Positions 1-7,306 of a stretch of 22,676 bases of DNA are shown here, in pieces. The stretch comes from an uncultured Treponema sp. (GTDB taxonomy: Bacteria; Spirochaetota; Spirochaetia; Treponematales; Treponemataceae), in assembly GCA_905372265.1 (NCBI GenBank), contig CAJPOL010000020.1:1-22676 (forward strand). Reading direction: 5' to 3'. Numbering within the stretch: the stretch's first letter is position 1; every line of letters starts with the position of its first letter. The notes under the pieces are model-generated. The model made no database searches. It saw only the letters and a list, made by a program, of their open reading frames with translations, and was not told the DNA's origin. A program made the translations under genes and the position numbers.

Positions 1-1356
1 GCCGGCATGCAGCAGCGACAGAGTTCCGCCGCATACGGTTGCCATAGAAGAAGAGCCGTTCGATTCCAGAATTTCGGAAACGACACGGATCGTATAAGGG
101 AACGCTTCCCTACTCGGAATCATCGGAGAAAGAGAGCGGTGAGCAAGATTCCCATGCCCTATCTCACGCCGTCCGGTACCGAGTCTTCCTACTTCGCCGA
201 CCGAATAAGGAGGAAAATTATAATGCAGGATAAAGTTCTCGCGGCGGTCGCCTTCAATATCATCATATACCTGTTCATCAAAAACGGTACCTAAGGTAAC
301 CACTGCAAGCGATTGCGTCTCACCGCGGGTAAAGACTGCCGAACCGTGAGGACGGGGTAAAACGTCTACCTCGCATGTAATGGGACGGATATCTTCCAGC
401 CCGCGCCCGTCAACCCGTACGCCTTTATTCAAAATGTTTTCGCGCAGAATATGGTACTCCATATCATCGAATAAAGCGGAAAACAACTTTGACTGTACAT
501 CATCGTTCAGCTGATCGGCATATTCCGCTGCAACCGCTTTCTTTACCGCATTGCAGGCGCTCCGGCGCTCCGCTTTTCCAGCCGTATACAGCGCCTTTGA
601 AAGTTCAGGATATGCCTTTGCATAAATAGCATCTTTATTTGCAAGAACAGCGCTCATCGGAACGAGCGGCAGTTTTTCTTTTCCGCAGGCCGCACGGAGC
701 TCATTTTGCAAGGCGCACATCTGCTTAATAAACTCATGCGCTTTTTCTAAAGCTGTCAGCATGATTTCTTCGGAGACCTCATGAGCGCCGCCTTCAACCA
801 TTGTAATTCCTTCGGCCGTTCCTGCAACGACGATTTCCATATCCGCTTTTTCAATCTGACTGAATGTAGGATTAATCACAAAGTCGCCGTCAATATATGC
901 AACGCGCGCTCCGGCTACCGGCCCGTTAAAAGGAATATCGGAGATGACAACCGCTGCCGAGCTGGCAATAACGGCAAGAATATCGGGAGGATTAACCATG
1001 TCGGAAGAAATACAGGTCGGTACAATCTGGATTTCCCGGCCGAATTCTTTTTCAAATAACGGACGCATCGGCCGATCGATAAGCCGCGATACTAAAATTT
1101 CTTTATCCTTAGGGCGCCCTTCACGTTTGATAAAGCCGCCCGGTATTTTTCCTGCTGCATAATATTTTTCATTATAATCAACGGTAACCGGCACATAATC
1201 AAGCCCTTCAACAGCTGAAGACGAGGCGCACACCGTTGCAAGCACGGCCGTACCGCCGTATTGCGCATAAATAGCGCCGTTTGCCTGTTTTGCAAGATGT
1301 CCGGTTTCTAAAATCAACTCTTCATTTCCAATCTTATACGTTACTCTCTGTCTCAT
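1..1356 (-). CDS. pnp: Polyribonucleotide nucleotidyltransferase (PNPase), N-terminal 452 residues, cut by window edge
   Basis: PNPase is the phosphorolytic 3'-5' exoribonuclease of RNA turnover, a trimer of double RNase PH units. The frame is open from the ATG at 1354-1356 to base 1. It begins MRQRVTYKIGNEELILETG and contains PGGFIKREGRP, SRLIDRPMRPLFEKEF (first RNase PH domain), an all-helical linker, then VDGRGLEDIRPI and the phosphate-site stretch GRREIGHGNLAHRSL of the second RNase PH domain. It ends at GGTLSLLHAG, just before the expected catalytic Asp region, so the rest of the active site and the KH and S1 domains lie outside the window. The start is supported by AAGGAAG upstream of the ATG. 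It follows rpsO, as in many bacteria, with a strong hairpin between the two. Identity is certain; only the 3' part is missing. Confidence 0.97.
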   Translation of the reverse strand, partial: MRQRVTYKIGNEELILETGHLAKQANGAIYAQYGGTAVLATVCASSSAVEGLDYVPVTVDYNEKYYAAGKIPGGFIKREGRPKDKEILVSRLIDRPMRPLFEKEFGREIQIVPTCISSDMVNPPDILAVIASSAAVVISDIPFNGPVAGARVAYIDGDFVINPTFSQIEKADMEIVVAGTAEGITMVEGGAHEVSEEIMLTALEKAHEFIKQMCALQNELRAACGKEKLPLVPMSAVLANKDAIYAKAYPELSKALYTAGKAERRSACNAVKKAVAAEYADQLNDDVQSKLFSALFDDMEYHILRENILNKGVRVDGRGLEDIRPITCEVDVLPRPHGSAVFTRGETQSLAVVTLGTVFDEQVYDDIEGDRRENFILHYNFPPYSVGEVGRLGTGRREIGHGNLAHRSLSPMIPSREAFPYTIRVVSEILESNGSSSMATVCGGTLSLLHAG

Positions 1357-1379
1357 AATACTTCCTTATCATTAAAAGC

Positions 1380-1402
1380 CCCGTCTCTTTAAAAGAGACG
1401 GG
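1380..1402 (-). terminator. Hairpin between rpsO and pnp (terminator or RNase III-type processing site)
   Basis: The arms CCCGTCTC (1380-1387) and GAGACGGG (1395-1402) are perfectly complementary. Read on the minus strand, the stem lies about 12 bases after the rpsO stop and is followed by only a short T run (GCTTTT), 24 bases before the pnp start. A partial terminator would reduce pnp expression. In E. coli the same intergenic region carries an RNase III site used in pnp autoregulation, so a processing hairpin is an equal possibility. Confidence 0.6.
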
Positions 1403-1414
1403 AAAATATTTTTC

Positions 1415-1684
1415 TTATTTACGCAAGCCCAAGTCCTTAATCAGAGCGCGATAGCCCTCAAGATCAGTCCGCTTGTAGTATTTGAGCAATCGTCTGCGCT
1501 GTCCTACCAGTACCAATAGCCCCCGCTGACTGCTTTTGTCTTTCTTGTTCATTTTACAGTGTTCGGTAAGCTGACGAATCCGATCCGTCAACAAAGCAAT
1601 CTGTACTTTCGTATTACCGGTATCTTTTTCATTTGCTCCGAATTTTGCAACCACTGAAGCAGTGTGCTCTTTTGTAAGTGCCAT
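1415..1684 (-). CDS. rpsO: 30S ribosomal protein S15
   Basis: The 89-residue product has the normal length and content of S15, a primary binder of the central domain of 16S rRNA in the small subunit. It starts MALTKEHTASVVAKFG and has the typical GNTKVQIALLTDRI, LTEHCK.NKKDKSSQRGLL and VGQRRRLLKYYKR segments, including the HxxxNKKDxxSxRGL loop that contacts rRNA. The ATG at 1682-1684 is preceded by AAAGGAG, which is formed by the last codons of ribF (stop at 1688-1690), so the two genes are translationally linked. It is the next-to-last gene of the window's translation operon and precedes pnp, the usual bacterial order. Confidence 0.98.
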   Translation of the reverse strand: MALTKEHTASVVAKFGANEKDTGNTKVQIALLTDRIRQLTEHCKMNKKDKSSQRGLLVLVGQRRRLLKYYKRTDLEGYRALIKDLGLRK

Positions 1685-1687
1685 TTC

Positions 1688-2512
1688 TTACTCCTTTCGT
1701 ATAAATTGTATCGTTTGTATGCGGTTCCCAGCGGCGCATAAAGCAGGAACGCCTTGAGAGGACACCTCAAGTACGGAATCGGTTATCCGTATATGCGCAA
1801 GGCTCATTTCTTCCGCACACGAATACACCTGCGCCGTATACCATCCGTTCATGGGCAGTATTTGCTCTATCGACGATGTATCGATGAAGCATTTTTCCGC
1901 AGCCGGCCGCTGAGCTATTTTTGAAACATCTAAAAAAAATGGATACCCAAGGAGATCTTTTGCAAGGGTGAAATCAGCCTGTTCAACAGCTTGCCGTATT
2001 GCGCTCGAACTGATACGCCCATACCGGCCGGAACATAGCTGTTCAATGGAATCAAAACAAAAGCCCTTTGTTGAAGCAAGGAGACGTAACGTCTCCAAAC
2101 CCGTATCATGGCGATACCCGCAGATAAAATCACTGCCGACGGCAAGGTATTTTATGCGGATAGTTTTCATTAGAATATCAAAAAATACAGTTCCTCTTAT
2201 TTTAGCAAAATCTTCTGAAAAGTCAATCAGTACGGTAAATACAAAGCCATAGCCTTCAAATTTCCGCAGCCGCATCTCCAAGGTTGACACATCGCCGGAA
2301 TATGCCGTGCCTGCTTTTTGAAAACGGGGTGAACGGCGGAACGTAATAAGCCCGGCAGGAACACCATACCGTGAGGCGGCTTGCAGCACTGCATGGAAAA
2401 TACGCTCGTGCCCGCGGTGCGGCCCGTCAAAACCGCCTATGGAAAGCGCCGCTCCTTGAGAAAACGCCGGCTGCGCATAGCGTATTACATCATCCCAATA
2501 CAAAATATCCAT
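1688..2512 (-). CDS. ribF: RibF-like FAD synthetase (FMN adenylyltransferase) with degenerate riboflavin-kinase region
   Basis: Bifunctional RibF makes FMN and then FAD. The 274-residue product has the N-terminal nucleotidyltransferase signature SIGGFDGPHRGHERIF (near residues 24-39, with the HxGH-like element) and the later GRISSSAIRQA motif, so the FAD-synthetase half is convincing. After ISSSAIR the normal kinase domain should begin with a glycine-rich stretch and carry a G-F-P-T-A-N element. Instead it reads LLGYPFFLDVSKIAQRP and continues without those motifs. The protein is also somewhat shorter than ordinary RibF (about 310 residues). Kinase activity is therefore doubtful, while FMN adenylation is likely. 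It sits in the translation operon directly upstream of rpsO; ribF next to rpsO or truB is common. The 3' end supplies the rpsO ribosome-binding site. Confidence 0.88.
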   Translation of the reverse strand: MDILYWDDVIRYAQPAFSQGAALSIGGFDGPHRGHERIFHAVLQAASRYGVPAGLITFRRSPRFQKAGTAYSGDVSTLEMRLRKFEGYGFVFTVLIDFSEDFAKIRGTVFFDILMKTIRIKYLAVGSDFICGYRHDTGLETLRLLASTKGFCFDSIEQLCSGRYGRISSSAIRQAVEQADFTLAKDLLGYPFFLDVSKIAQRPAAEKCFIDTSSIEQILPMNGWYTAQVYSCAEEMSLAHIRITDSVLEVSSQGVPALCAAGNRIQTIQFIRKE

Positions 2513-2683
2513 ACATTCATCGTTTTGTTTTCAAGAGTATTCCTATACAAAATCAGGTAAAATCTCAGAAACACCATCTAAAGAGTCAAACTGTTTTTTT
2601 ACACAGGAAATAACTTTAGCGGTCTTTACGTCTATAACCGTCGCAGAAAGATACATTTTGTTTCCCAGTTTTATTCGTGCGGA

Positions 2684-2731
2684 GGGTTTAATACCCCGAC
2701 GCCCTGCGTCGTAACAAAGGGTATTAAACCC
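2684..2731. repeat. Palindromic repeat A inside the CsgG-like pseudogene
   Basis: Outer arms GGGTTTAATACCC (2684-2696) and GGGTATTAAACCC (2719-2731) are perfect inverted repeats of 13 bp. Directly inside are CGACG (2697-2701) and CGTCG (2707-2711), which extend the stem around a CCCTG loop, leaving a 7-base bulge on one side. The structure interrupts coding sequence, so it is more likely an inserted repeat than a native terminator. Confidence 0.8.
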
Positions 2732-2753
2732 GACTGCAACCACCTTATGAGAA

Positions 2754-2785
2754 CAACAACCCCGACGCTTGCGTCGGGGTTGTTG
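2754..2785. repeat. Palindromic repeat B inside the CsgG-like pseudogene
   Basis: CAACAACCCCGACGC (2754-2768) and GCGTCGGGGTTGTTG (2771-2785) form a perfect 15-bp inverted repeat with almost no loop. It begins immediately after the in-frame TAA at 2787-2789 and lies 22 bases from palindrome A. Both share the CCCCGACG core, so they look like two parts of one inserted element of about 100-120 bp. No transposase is present, consistent with a MITE- or REP-like repeat. Confidence 0.8.
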
Positions 2786-2999
2786 ATTATTTGCCTCGGC
2801 TTATAACAGAAGCGCCGGAAGCAGCGCCGAGCCGGATGTTTTTTTCGCTGTCCGCCCAATCTCCGGCTTGAAAGTTCATTTCTTTGAGCAGCTTATTAAA
2901 ATTATCGCGGTCAACAACATAAACTTTACCCGTAGAAACAAGCTCCGCTCTATACAACTCCGTTATGCCTTCTGCTTCTTCTGAAACTGAAGTTTCCGA

Positions 3000-3210
3000 A
3001 CAGGTCTATTTTAAGATATTACATCATATTTTCCGACCCGACAAGACCAAAATTCCGCCGCTCTTATTCTGCGGACAACACGAACATTGTACTTCCTTGT
3101 ACAATATTCATGCCCAGTTTTTCTCAGGAAAAACTTGCTGCTAATTAGCATCACCGCCATCCGTGGCAGATATGATAAAACGACCTGTTGCGTTTACCCC
3201 ATCCGTCTTA
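3000..3210. other. Spacer between the pseudogene and truB
   Basis: No credible gene is seen. On the minus strand there is only a 15-codon frame near 3065-3112 without a recognisable ribosome-binding site. One small hairpin is present, ATTGTAC (3086-3092) with GTACAAT (3099-3105), but no T run follows on either strand, so it is not a convincing terminator. The missing 5' part of the pseudogene may have decayed here. Confidence 0.5.
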
Positions 3211-4233
3211 TCACCCCTGATTGAATACAGTCTCATAATGAAACCGGTTACCGTTTTTTGTGATCAAACCTGTGCAGCGTCCGCTGTAAAACACCGCGAT
3301 GGTTCGGCCGTCAGAAAGCGGCTGCACACCCGTAAACCAGTGCCCGCTGATGGGCTTCCCATTCATAAACGCAGGACAATATTTCTCTTGAAGCTCTGTT
3401 GTTTGAAAATGGATGGCGCGGGCAATTTCTTCGCTTAAAGACAACGCCGCCCGCTTTATCTCTTCTTCGGTAATCAAATACGGAGCGCTTTCCATATGTA
3501 CAGCAGCGCTTCCGAAAGGCGGTAGCGCCGAACCGCCTGCCGCTTGTTCAAGGGTAAACGGCCCGACCGCTGTTCTGCGGAGCGCATACACATAGGCGGC
3601 GGAACCGCAGCGGTGCGCAATGTCCCGCACCAATGAGCGGATATACGTTCCTTTTGAACAGCGTACACGCAGAACGGCACCTAGCACTTTTTGCGCCGTA
3701 TTCAATGCTGCTATATCCGCTTCGGAATGTTCGGCGCCCGTATCAGCGACCGACGCATAAAAAATTTCTTCGATGTCGATGCTATAGATGGTAACGGTTC
3801 GAGGCGGTACGGTTACCGCTTCTCCGCGCCGTATTTTATCGGAAAGCCGCTCCCCGTTTTGCTTGACGGCGGAATAAACAGGCGGTACTTGCTCAATGGT
3901 TCCGGTCAGCTGCCGGATTGCCGCAATAAAGTCGGCATACACCGGAAGCGGTTTTTCGGCGATGACGGTTCCTTCAGGATCGAGCGTATCGGTTTCTTTC
4001 CCAAAATAGAACAGCACACGATAGGTTTTATCAAAATCCGTGATATACGGTACAAGTTTGGTCAGTTTTCCGGAAAGCAATACGAGTAAGCCGTCTGCAA
4101 AGCTGTCGAGCGTACCGGTATGGCCTACTTTGCTTGTTCCGAGCAGCCGTTTCACCTGCCCTAAGGAGGCAAAACTTGTTATACCGGCCGGTTTTGCAAA
4201 AGGAATGATAAGGTGAGGCTCAGTTTTCGGCAT
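3211..4233 (-). CDS. truB: tRNA pseudouridine-55 synthase
   Basis: TruB converts U55 of the tRNA T-arm to pseudouridine. The 340-residue product starts MPKTEPHLIIPFAKPAGITS and has the catalytic motif KVGHTGTLDSFADGLL with the nucleophile Asp43, then FDKTYRVLFYFG-ETDTLDPEG, PPVYSAVKQNGERLSD and the late RVRCSKGTYIRSLVRDI motif. Between the IYSIDIEEI strand and the VLRVRCSKGT strand is an extra stretch of roughly 25 residues (YASVADTGAEHSEADIAAL...) not typical of short TruB proteins. The C-terminal part is a divergent PUA-like region. The start overlaps the end of rbfA by 14 bases, indicating translational coupling in the operon. Motif and context both support the call. Confidence 0.96.
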   Translation of the reverse strand: MPKTEPHLIIPFAKPAGITSFASLGQVKRLLGTSKVGHTGTLDSFADGLLVLLSGKLTKLVPYITDFDKTYRVLFYFGKETDTLDPEGTVIAEKPLPVYADFIAAIRQLTGTIEQVPPVYSAVKQNGERLSDKIRRGEAVTVPPRTVTIYSIDIEEIFYASVADTGAEHSEADIAALNTAQKVLGAVLRVRCSKGTYIRSLVRDIAHRCGSAAYVYALRRTAVGPFTLEQAAGGSALPPFGSAAVHMESAPYLITEEEIKRAALSLSEEIARAIHFQTTELQEKYCPAFMNGKPISGHWFTGVQPLSDGRTIAVFYSGRCTGLITKNGNRFHYETVFNQG

Positions 4234-4594
4234 TGCCTGAATTGGGTTGCCGTTCTAACGCTTCAAGTTTTTTTATCATATTAAAACCGCCCTCAATACT
4301 TTGATCATAGATGAATGTAAATTGAGGGCATTGGTGAATATGAAGCTTTTTTGCTAAACTCGTGCGGATAAACCCCGCAGCATTTTCTAAACCGCGCACC
4401 CCTTGCTTTGTCTCATGTTCATTCATAAAGCTGGAAACATAGACCTTTGCATAGGAAAGGTCGCCTGAAACCTCCACCCGATTGATAGAAAGAAAATGAG
4501 ACACGCGCGGATCTTTAATTTTCCCTGAAAAAATCAATTGGGAAATCTCTTCGCGGATTTGTTCTGCAAGTTTATCCAGTCTGAATTCGCTCAT
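4220..4594 (-). CDS. rbfA: Ribosome-binding factor A
   Basis: RbfA is a small KH-fold protein that helps mature the 5' end of 16S rRNA in late 30S assembly. The 124-residue product starts MSEFRLDKLAEQIREEISQL, continues KIKDPRVSHFLSINRVEVSGDLSYAKVYVS (the DPR-V--V--S-DL--A-VYVS pattern) and ends with a KLHIHQCPQFTFIYDQSIEGG segment, followed by a short charged tail. Length is usual. Its ATG overlaps the infB stop in an ATGA arrangement (4591-4594), with a G-rich ribosome-binding site inside infB; its own end overlaps truB. The infB-rbfA-truB order is the conventional one. Confidence 0.96.
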   Translation of the reverse strand: MSEFRLDKLAEQIREEISQLIFSGKIKDPRVSHFLSINRVEVSGDLSYAKVYVSSFMNEHETKQGVRGLENAAGFIRTSLAKKLHIHQCPQFTFIYDQSIEGGFNMIKKLEALERQPNSGNAEN

Positions 4595-7299
4595 TCCCCG
4601 CCCTCTTCGGTATGGGCCTCAGGCGCTTCATACTTTTGAGTGTCTTTCAATTTACGGGCTACTTCTACCATCTCAATAATTTCAAGCTGATCACCGACTT
4701 TTACATCCTCAAAATTTTCAAGTCCGATACCGCACTCAAATCCCGCAGCAACTTCCTTGACATCATCTTTGAACCTGCGTAAGGAAGCGAGTTTGCCCGA
4801 ATGCACCACAATGCCGTCACGGATAAGATGTACGATGCTATTACGTTTGACGGTTCCTTCAAGAACATACGAACCGGCGATATTACCCACCTTGGGAACC
4901 CGAATAACATTCCGGATCTCAACCATCCCGACAACCGTCTCTTTAATGTCAGGACTGAGCATTCCTTCCATCGCCTGTTCAATTTCCTCTACAGCTTTAT
5001 AGATGATATTGTACTTGCGGATATCGACCTTTTCCTGTTCCGCAAGCATCTTTGCCTGCGGCGTAGGCCGAACATTAAAGCCGATAATAATCGCATTGGA
5101 ATCGGCTGCCGCCAGCATAACATCGGAATCATTGATAGCGCCTGCGGAAGCGTGAATAACATTTAAGCGCACTTCTTTGGTTGAAAGTTTTTCAAGCGAC
5201 TGTTTTAAGGCCTCTACCGACCCCTGCACATCGCCCTTTATAATGACTTTCAGTTCAAGGATTTCTCCCTCAGTGATGGTTTCGTAGAGATTGTCGAGCG
5301 TTACCTTTTTCACATTGCGGGAATCTTCAAAGCGTTTCAGCTCCTGCCGTTTAGCAGACACCTGACGGGCAATCCGTTCGGATTCGGTAACATGGAAAGG
5401 ATCCCCCGCATTGGGCATTCCCTCTAAGCCGAGTATCTCAACCGGCATACTGGGGGTCGCTTCATCGATTTTTTCCCCTTTATCATTGAAGATGGCTCGG
5501 ACACGCCCCGAATAGACGCCTGCAACATACGGATCGCCTGTACGCAGGGTACCGCGCTGCACGATAATCGTCGCAACGATACCCCGTCCGTGATCGATCT
5601 TCGATTCAACAACTTTTCCTTCTGCACGGCACTCATAATTTGCGGCAAGCTCAAGAACCTCAGCCTGCAGCAGGATAGCATCCAGTAAGTCATCAATACC
5701 CTGCTTCTGTAAAGCGGAAATAGGAACATAAATCGTCTCGCCGCCCCACTCTTCCGGCGTCAATCCCAATTCGCTCAGTCTGGTTTTGATCTTGTCCGGA
5801 TTCGCTTCCGGCTTATCAATCTTGTTGATGGCGACAATGATGGGAACTTTTGCATCCTTTGCGTGGTTCAGCGCCTCTATGGTCTGCGGCATAACGCCGT
5901 CATCGGCGGCGACAACCAACACGACAATATCGGTAACCTCAGCGCCGCGTGCGCGCATCATCGTAAACGCCTCGTGACCGGGCGTATCAAGGAAGGTAAT
6001 ATTTCCTTTCGGCGTGGACACCATATAGGCGCCGATATGCTGCGTAATACCGCCGAACTCCCGCGCAGTAACATTGGTACTGCGGATGGCATCAAGCGTT
6101 TTAGTCTTTCCGTGATCGACATGCCCCATGATGGTTACTACCGGCGGACGCGTAATCAATTCAGCGTCCTCATCACCGGAAGTTTCGATAATCGTCTCGT
6201 CATATAGGCTGACAATTTTAACATCGCAACCGTATTCGGAAGCGAGAATAGTTGCCGTATCCGCATCGATAGACTGATTCATCGTAACCATCATTCCCAT
6301 TTCCATGAGCTTCCCGATAAGTTCCGATGCTTTCAGATTCATCTTACGCGCCAACTCCGCAACGGAAATAGATTCCATGATTTCGATATTTTTCGGAACA
6401 GCGCTTACCTTCTCTTTTGCTTTCTTCTTCTGGTGCAAAAGTTTTTCTTCAAAAAATTCGCTTTCCTGATCTTTACGCGAATAAGTCTTCTTACCCTTAA
6501 AAGCTTTTTTATTTGTCTGCTGCTTATTGGTTTCGAGCGGCATCGGGCTCGCCATTGTACGTCCGCCTGCCCCGCGGTTCTGACCGCCTTGGAAGCCTGT
6601 CCCCTTATTAAAACTGCCGCGCTGCCTATCCTGCGAATAGCCGCCTTGACGGGTACGGCCGCCCTGATCGGCGCGTCCGCCGCTGTGTTGTCCGCCGCGC
6701 GAATCGGCATTTGCACGCGCCTGACTTCCTGAGAAGGAGGACTTTTTCCGCTGACCCTGATTTTGGAAGCGGTTACTCGGTTTATTCCCTCCTGCGAGGT
6801 TACCCGCTTTCCGGTCAGGACGCTTACTGCTTAAATCAAGCGAGCGCACCTGACTTTTGGGATCAACGATGACTGCAACATCGCCGGTATCTTTCCGCTG
6901 CGGCTTGTCATGACGGTTCCTATCCTGCCGGTCGCGTTCCCCGCCGTATTGTTTTTGAACACGGCGCACCTCTCCGCTCTGTCCCTGCGCCGAGGATTTT
7001 CCGTCAGTACGTTCGCTGTTTCTCTTCTGTTCGGAACTTGGAGCATGACTATCCGGCGCTTTTTTAGGCGCTTCCGCTTCCGGCGGCCGCACAGGCGCTT
7101 TTTGCGTATCTTTTACAGCACCATCCGCCGCAGACACCGGCCGGGAAACGGGTCTCACTTTACGCTTTACAGAAACGGTCCGCTTCGGATTCTGAGCGGG
7201 CTCCCGAGGCTCTTGCACTGCCGGCACTGCTGCCGGTTCGGTTTTTGCTTTTTTGAGAATAACCTTTTTTTCCTGTGTGCTTCCGAAATCTTCAGCCAT
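4591..7299 (-). CDS. infB: Translation initiation factor IF-2
   Basis: IF-2 is the GTPase that positions initiator fMet-tRNA and promotes subunit joining. The chosen ATG at 7297-7299 has AGGAG (7304-7308) overlapping the nusA stop, giving 902 residues. A start ten codons upstream (7329) would overlap nusA and lacks such a site. Residues 1-300 are a basic, disordered, repeat-rich region with an RGG-like glycine/arginine section. An IF2_N domain (SVAELARKMNLKASELI) lies near 305-355. The GTPase domain has GHVDHGKT (from Gly392), FGGITQHIGAY (switch 1), DTPGHEAF (G3), NKID (G4) and SAL (G5). The C-terminal domains end with IRDGIVVHSGKLASLRRFKDDV and ECGIGLENFEDVKVGD, typical of the fMet-tRNA-binding end. 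It is coupled to nusA upstream and rbfA downstream. Confidence 0.97.
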   Translation of the reverse strand: MAEDFGSTQEKKVILKKAKTEPAAVPAVQEPREPAQNPKRTVSVKRKVRPVSRPVSAADGAVKDTQKAPVRPPEAEAPKKAPDSHAPSSEQKRNSERTDGKSSAQGQSGEVRRVQKQYGGERDRQDRNRHDKPQRKDTGDVAVIVDPKSQVRSLDLSSKRPDRKAGNLAGGNKPSNRFQNQGQRKKSSFSGSQARANADSRGGQHSGGRADQGGRTRQGGYSQDRQRGSFNKGTGFQGGQNRGAGGRTMASPMPLETNKQQTNKKAFKGKKTYSRKDQESEFFEEKLLHQKKKAKEKVSAVPKNIEIMESISVAELARKMNLKASELIGKLMEMGMMVTMNQSIDADTATILASEYGCDVKIVSLYDETIIETSGDEDAELITRPPVVTIMGHVDHGKTKTLDAIRSTNVTAREFGGITQHIGAYMVSTPKGNITFLDTPGHEAFTMMRARGAEVTDIVVLVVAADDGVMPQTIEALNHAKDAKVPIIVAINKIDKPEANPDKIKTRLSELGLTPEEWGGETIYVPISALQKQGIDDLLDAILLQAEVLELAANYECRAEGKVVESKIDHGRGIVATIIVQRGTLRTGDPYVAGVYSGRVRAIFNDKGEKIDEATPSMPVEILGLEGMPNAGDPFHVTESERIARQVSAKRQELKRFEDSRNVKKVTLDNLYETITEGEILELKVIIKGDVQGSVEALKQSLEKLSTKEVRLNVIHASAGAINDSDVMLAAADSNAIIIGFNVRPTPQAKMLAEQEKVDIRKYNIIYKAVEEIEQAMEGMLSPDIKETVVGMVEIRNVIRVPKVGNIAGSYVLEGTVKRNSIVHLIRDGIVVHSGKLASLRRFKDDVKEVAAGFECGIGLENFEDVKVGDQLEIIEMVEVARKLKDTQKYEAPEAHTEEGGE

Positions 7300-7306
7300 A
7301 TAGCTC

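Larger units (their letters stand above)
2543..2999 (-). pseudogene. Remnant of a CsgG/LpoB-like spirochaetal lipoprotein gene, split by a palindromic insertion
   Basis: Two minus-strand fragments in different frames fit one protein. The upstream fragment (about 2999-2787) reads SVSEEAEGITELYRAEL, STGKVYVVDRDNFNKLLKEM and IRLGAASGASVISRGK before a TAA at 2787-2789. The downstream fragment (about 2675-2543) reads KLGNKMYLSATVIDVKTAK and ends QFDSLDGVSEILPDFV. Together they match my memory of the CsgG-fold pattern: a V-DR-N-KLLKE segment, then a G-ASG-A-V--RG strand, then K-GNK-YLSATVIDVKT. The inserted DNA with palindromes (2684-2785) lies exactly between RG and LGNK. A stop at 3006-3008 closes the frame upstream, and the signal peptide and N-terminal half are missing. 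Family assignment is from memory and moderate; the broken state is directly visible. Confidence 0.62.

Noticed and set aside
3086..3105. Hairpin ATTGTAC/GTACAAT as the truB terminator
   Set aside because: A/T-rich seven-pair stem without a T run on either strand.
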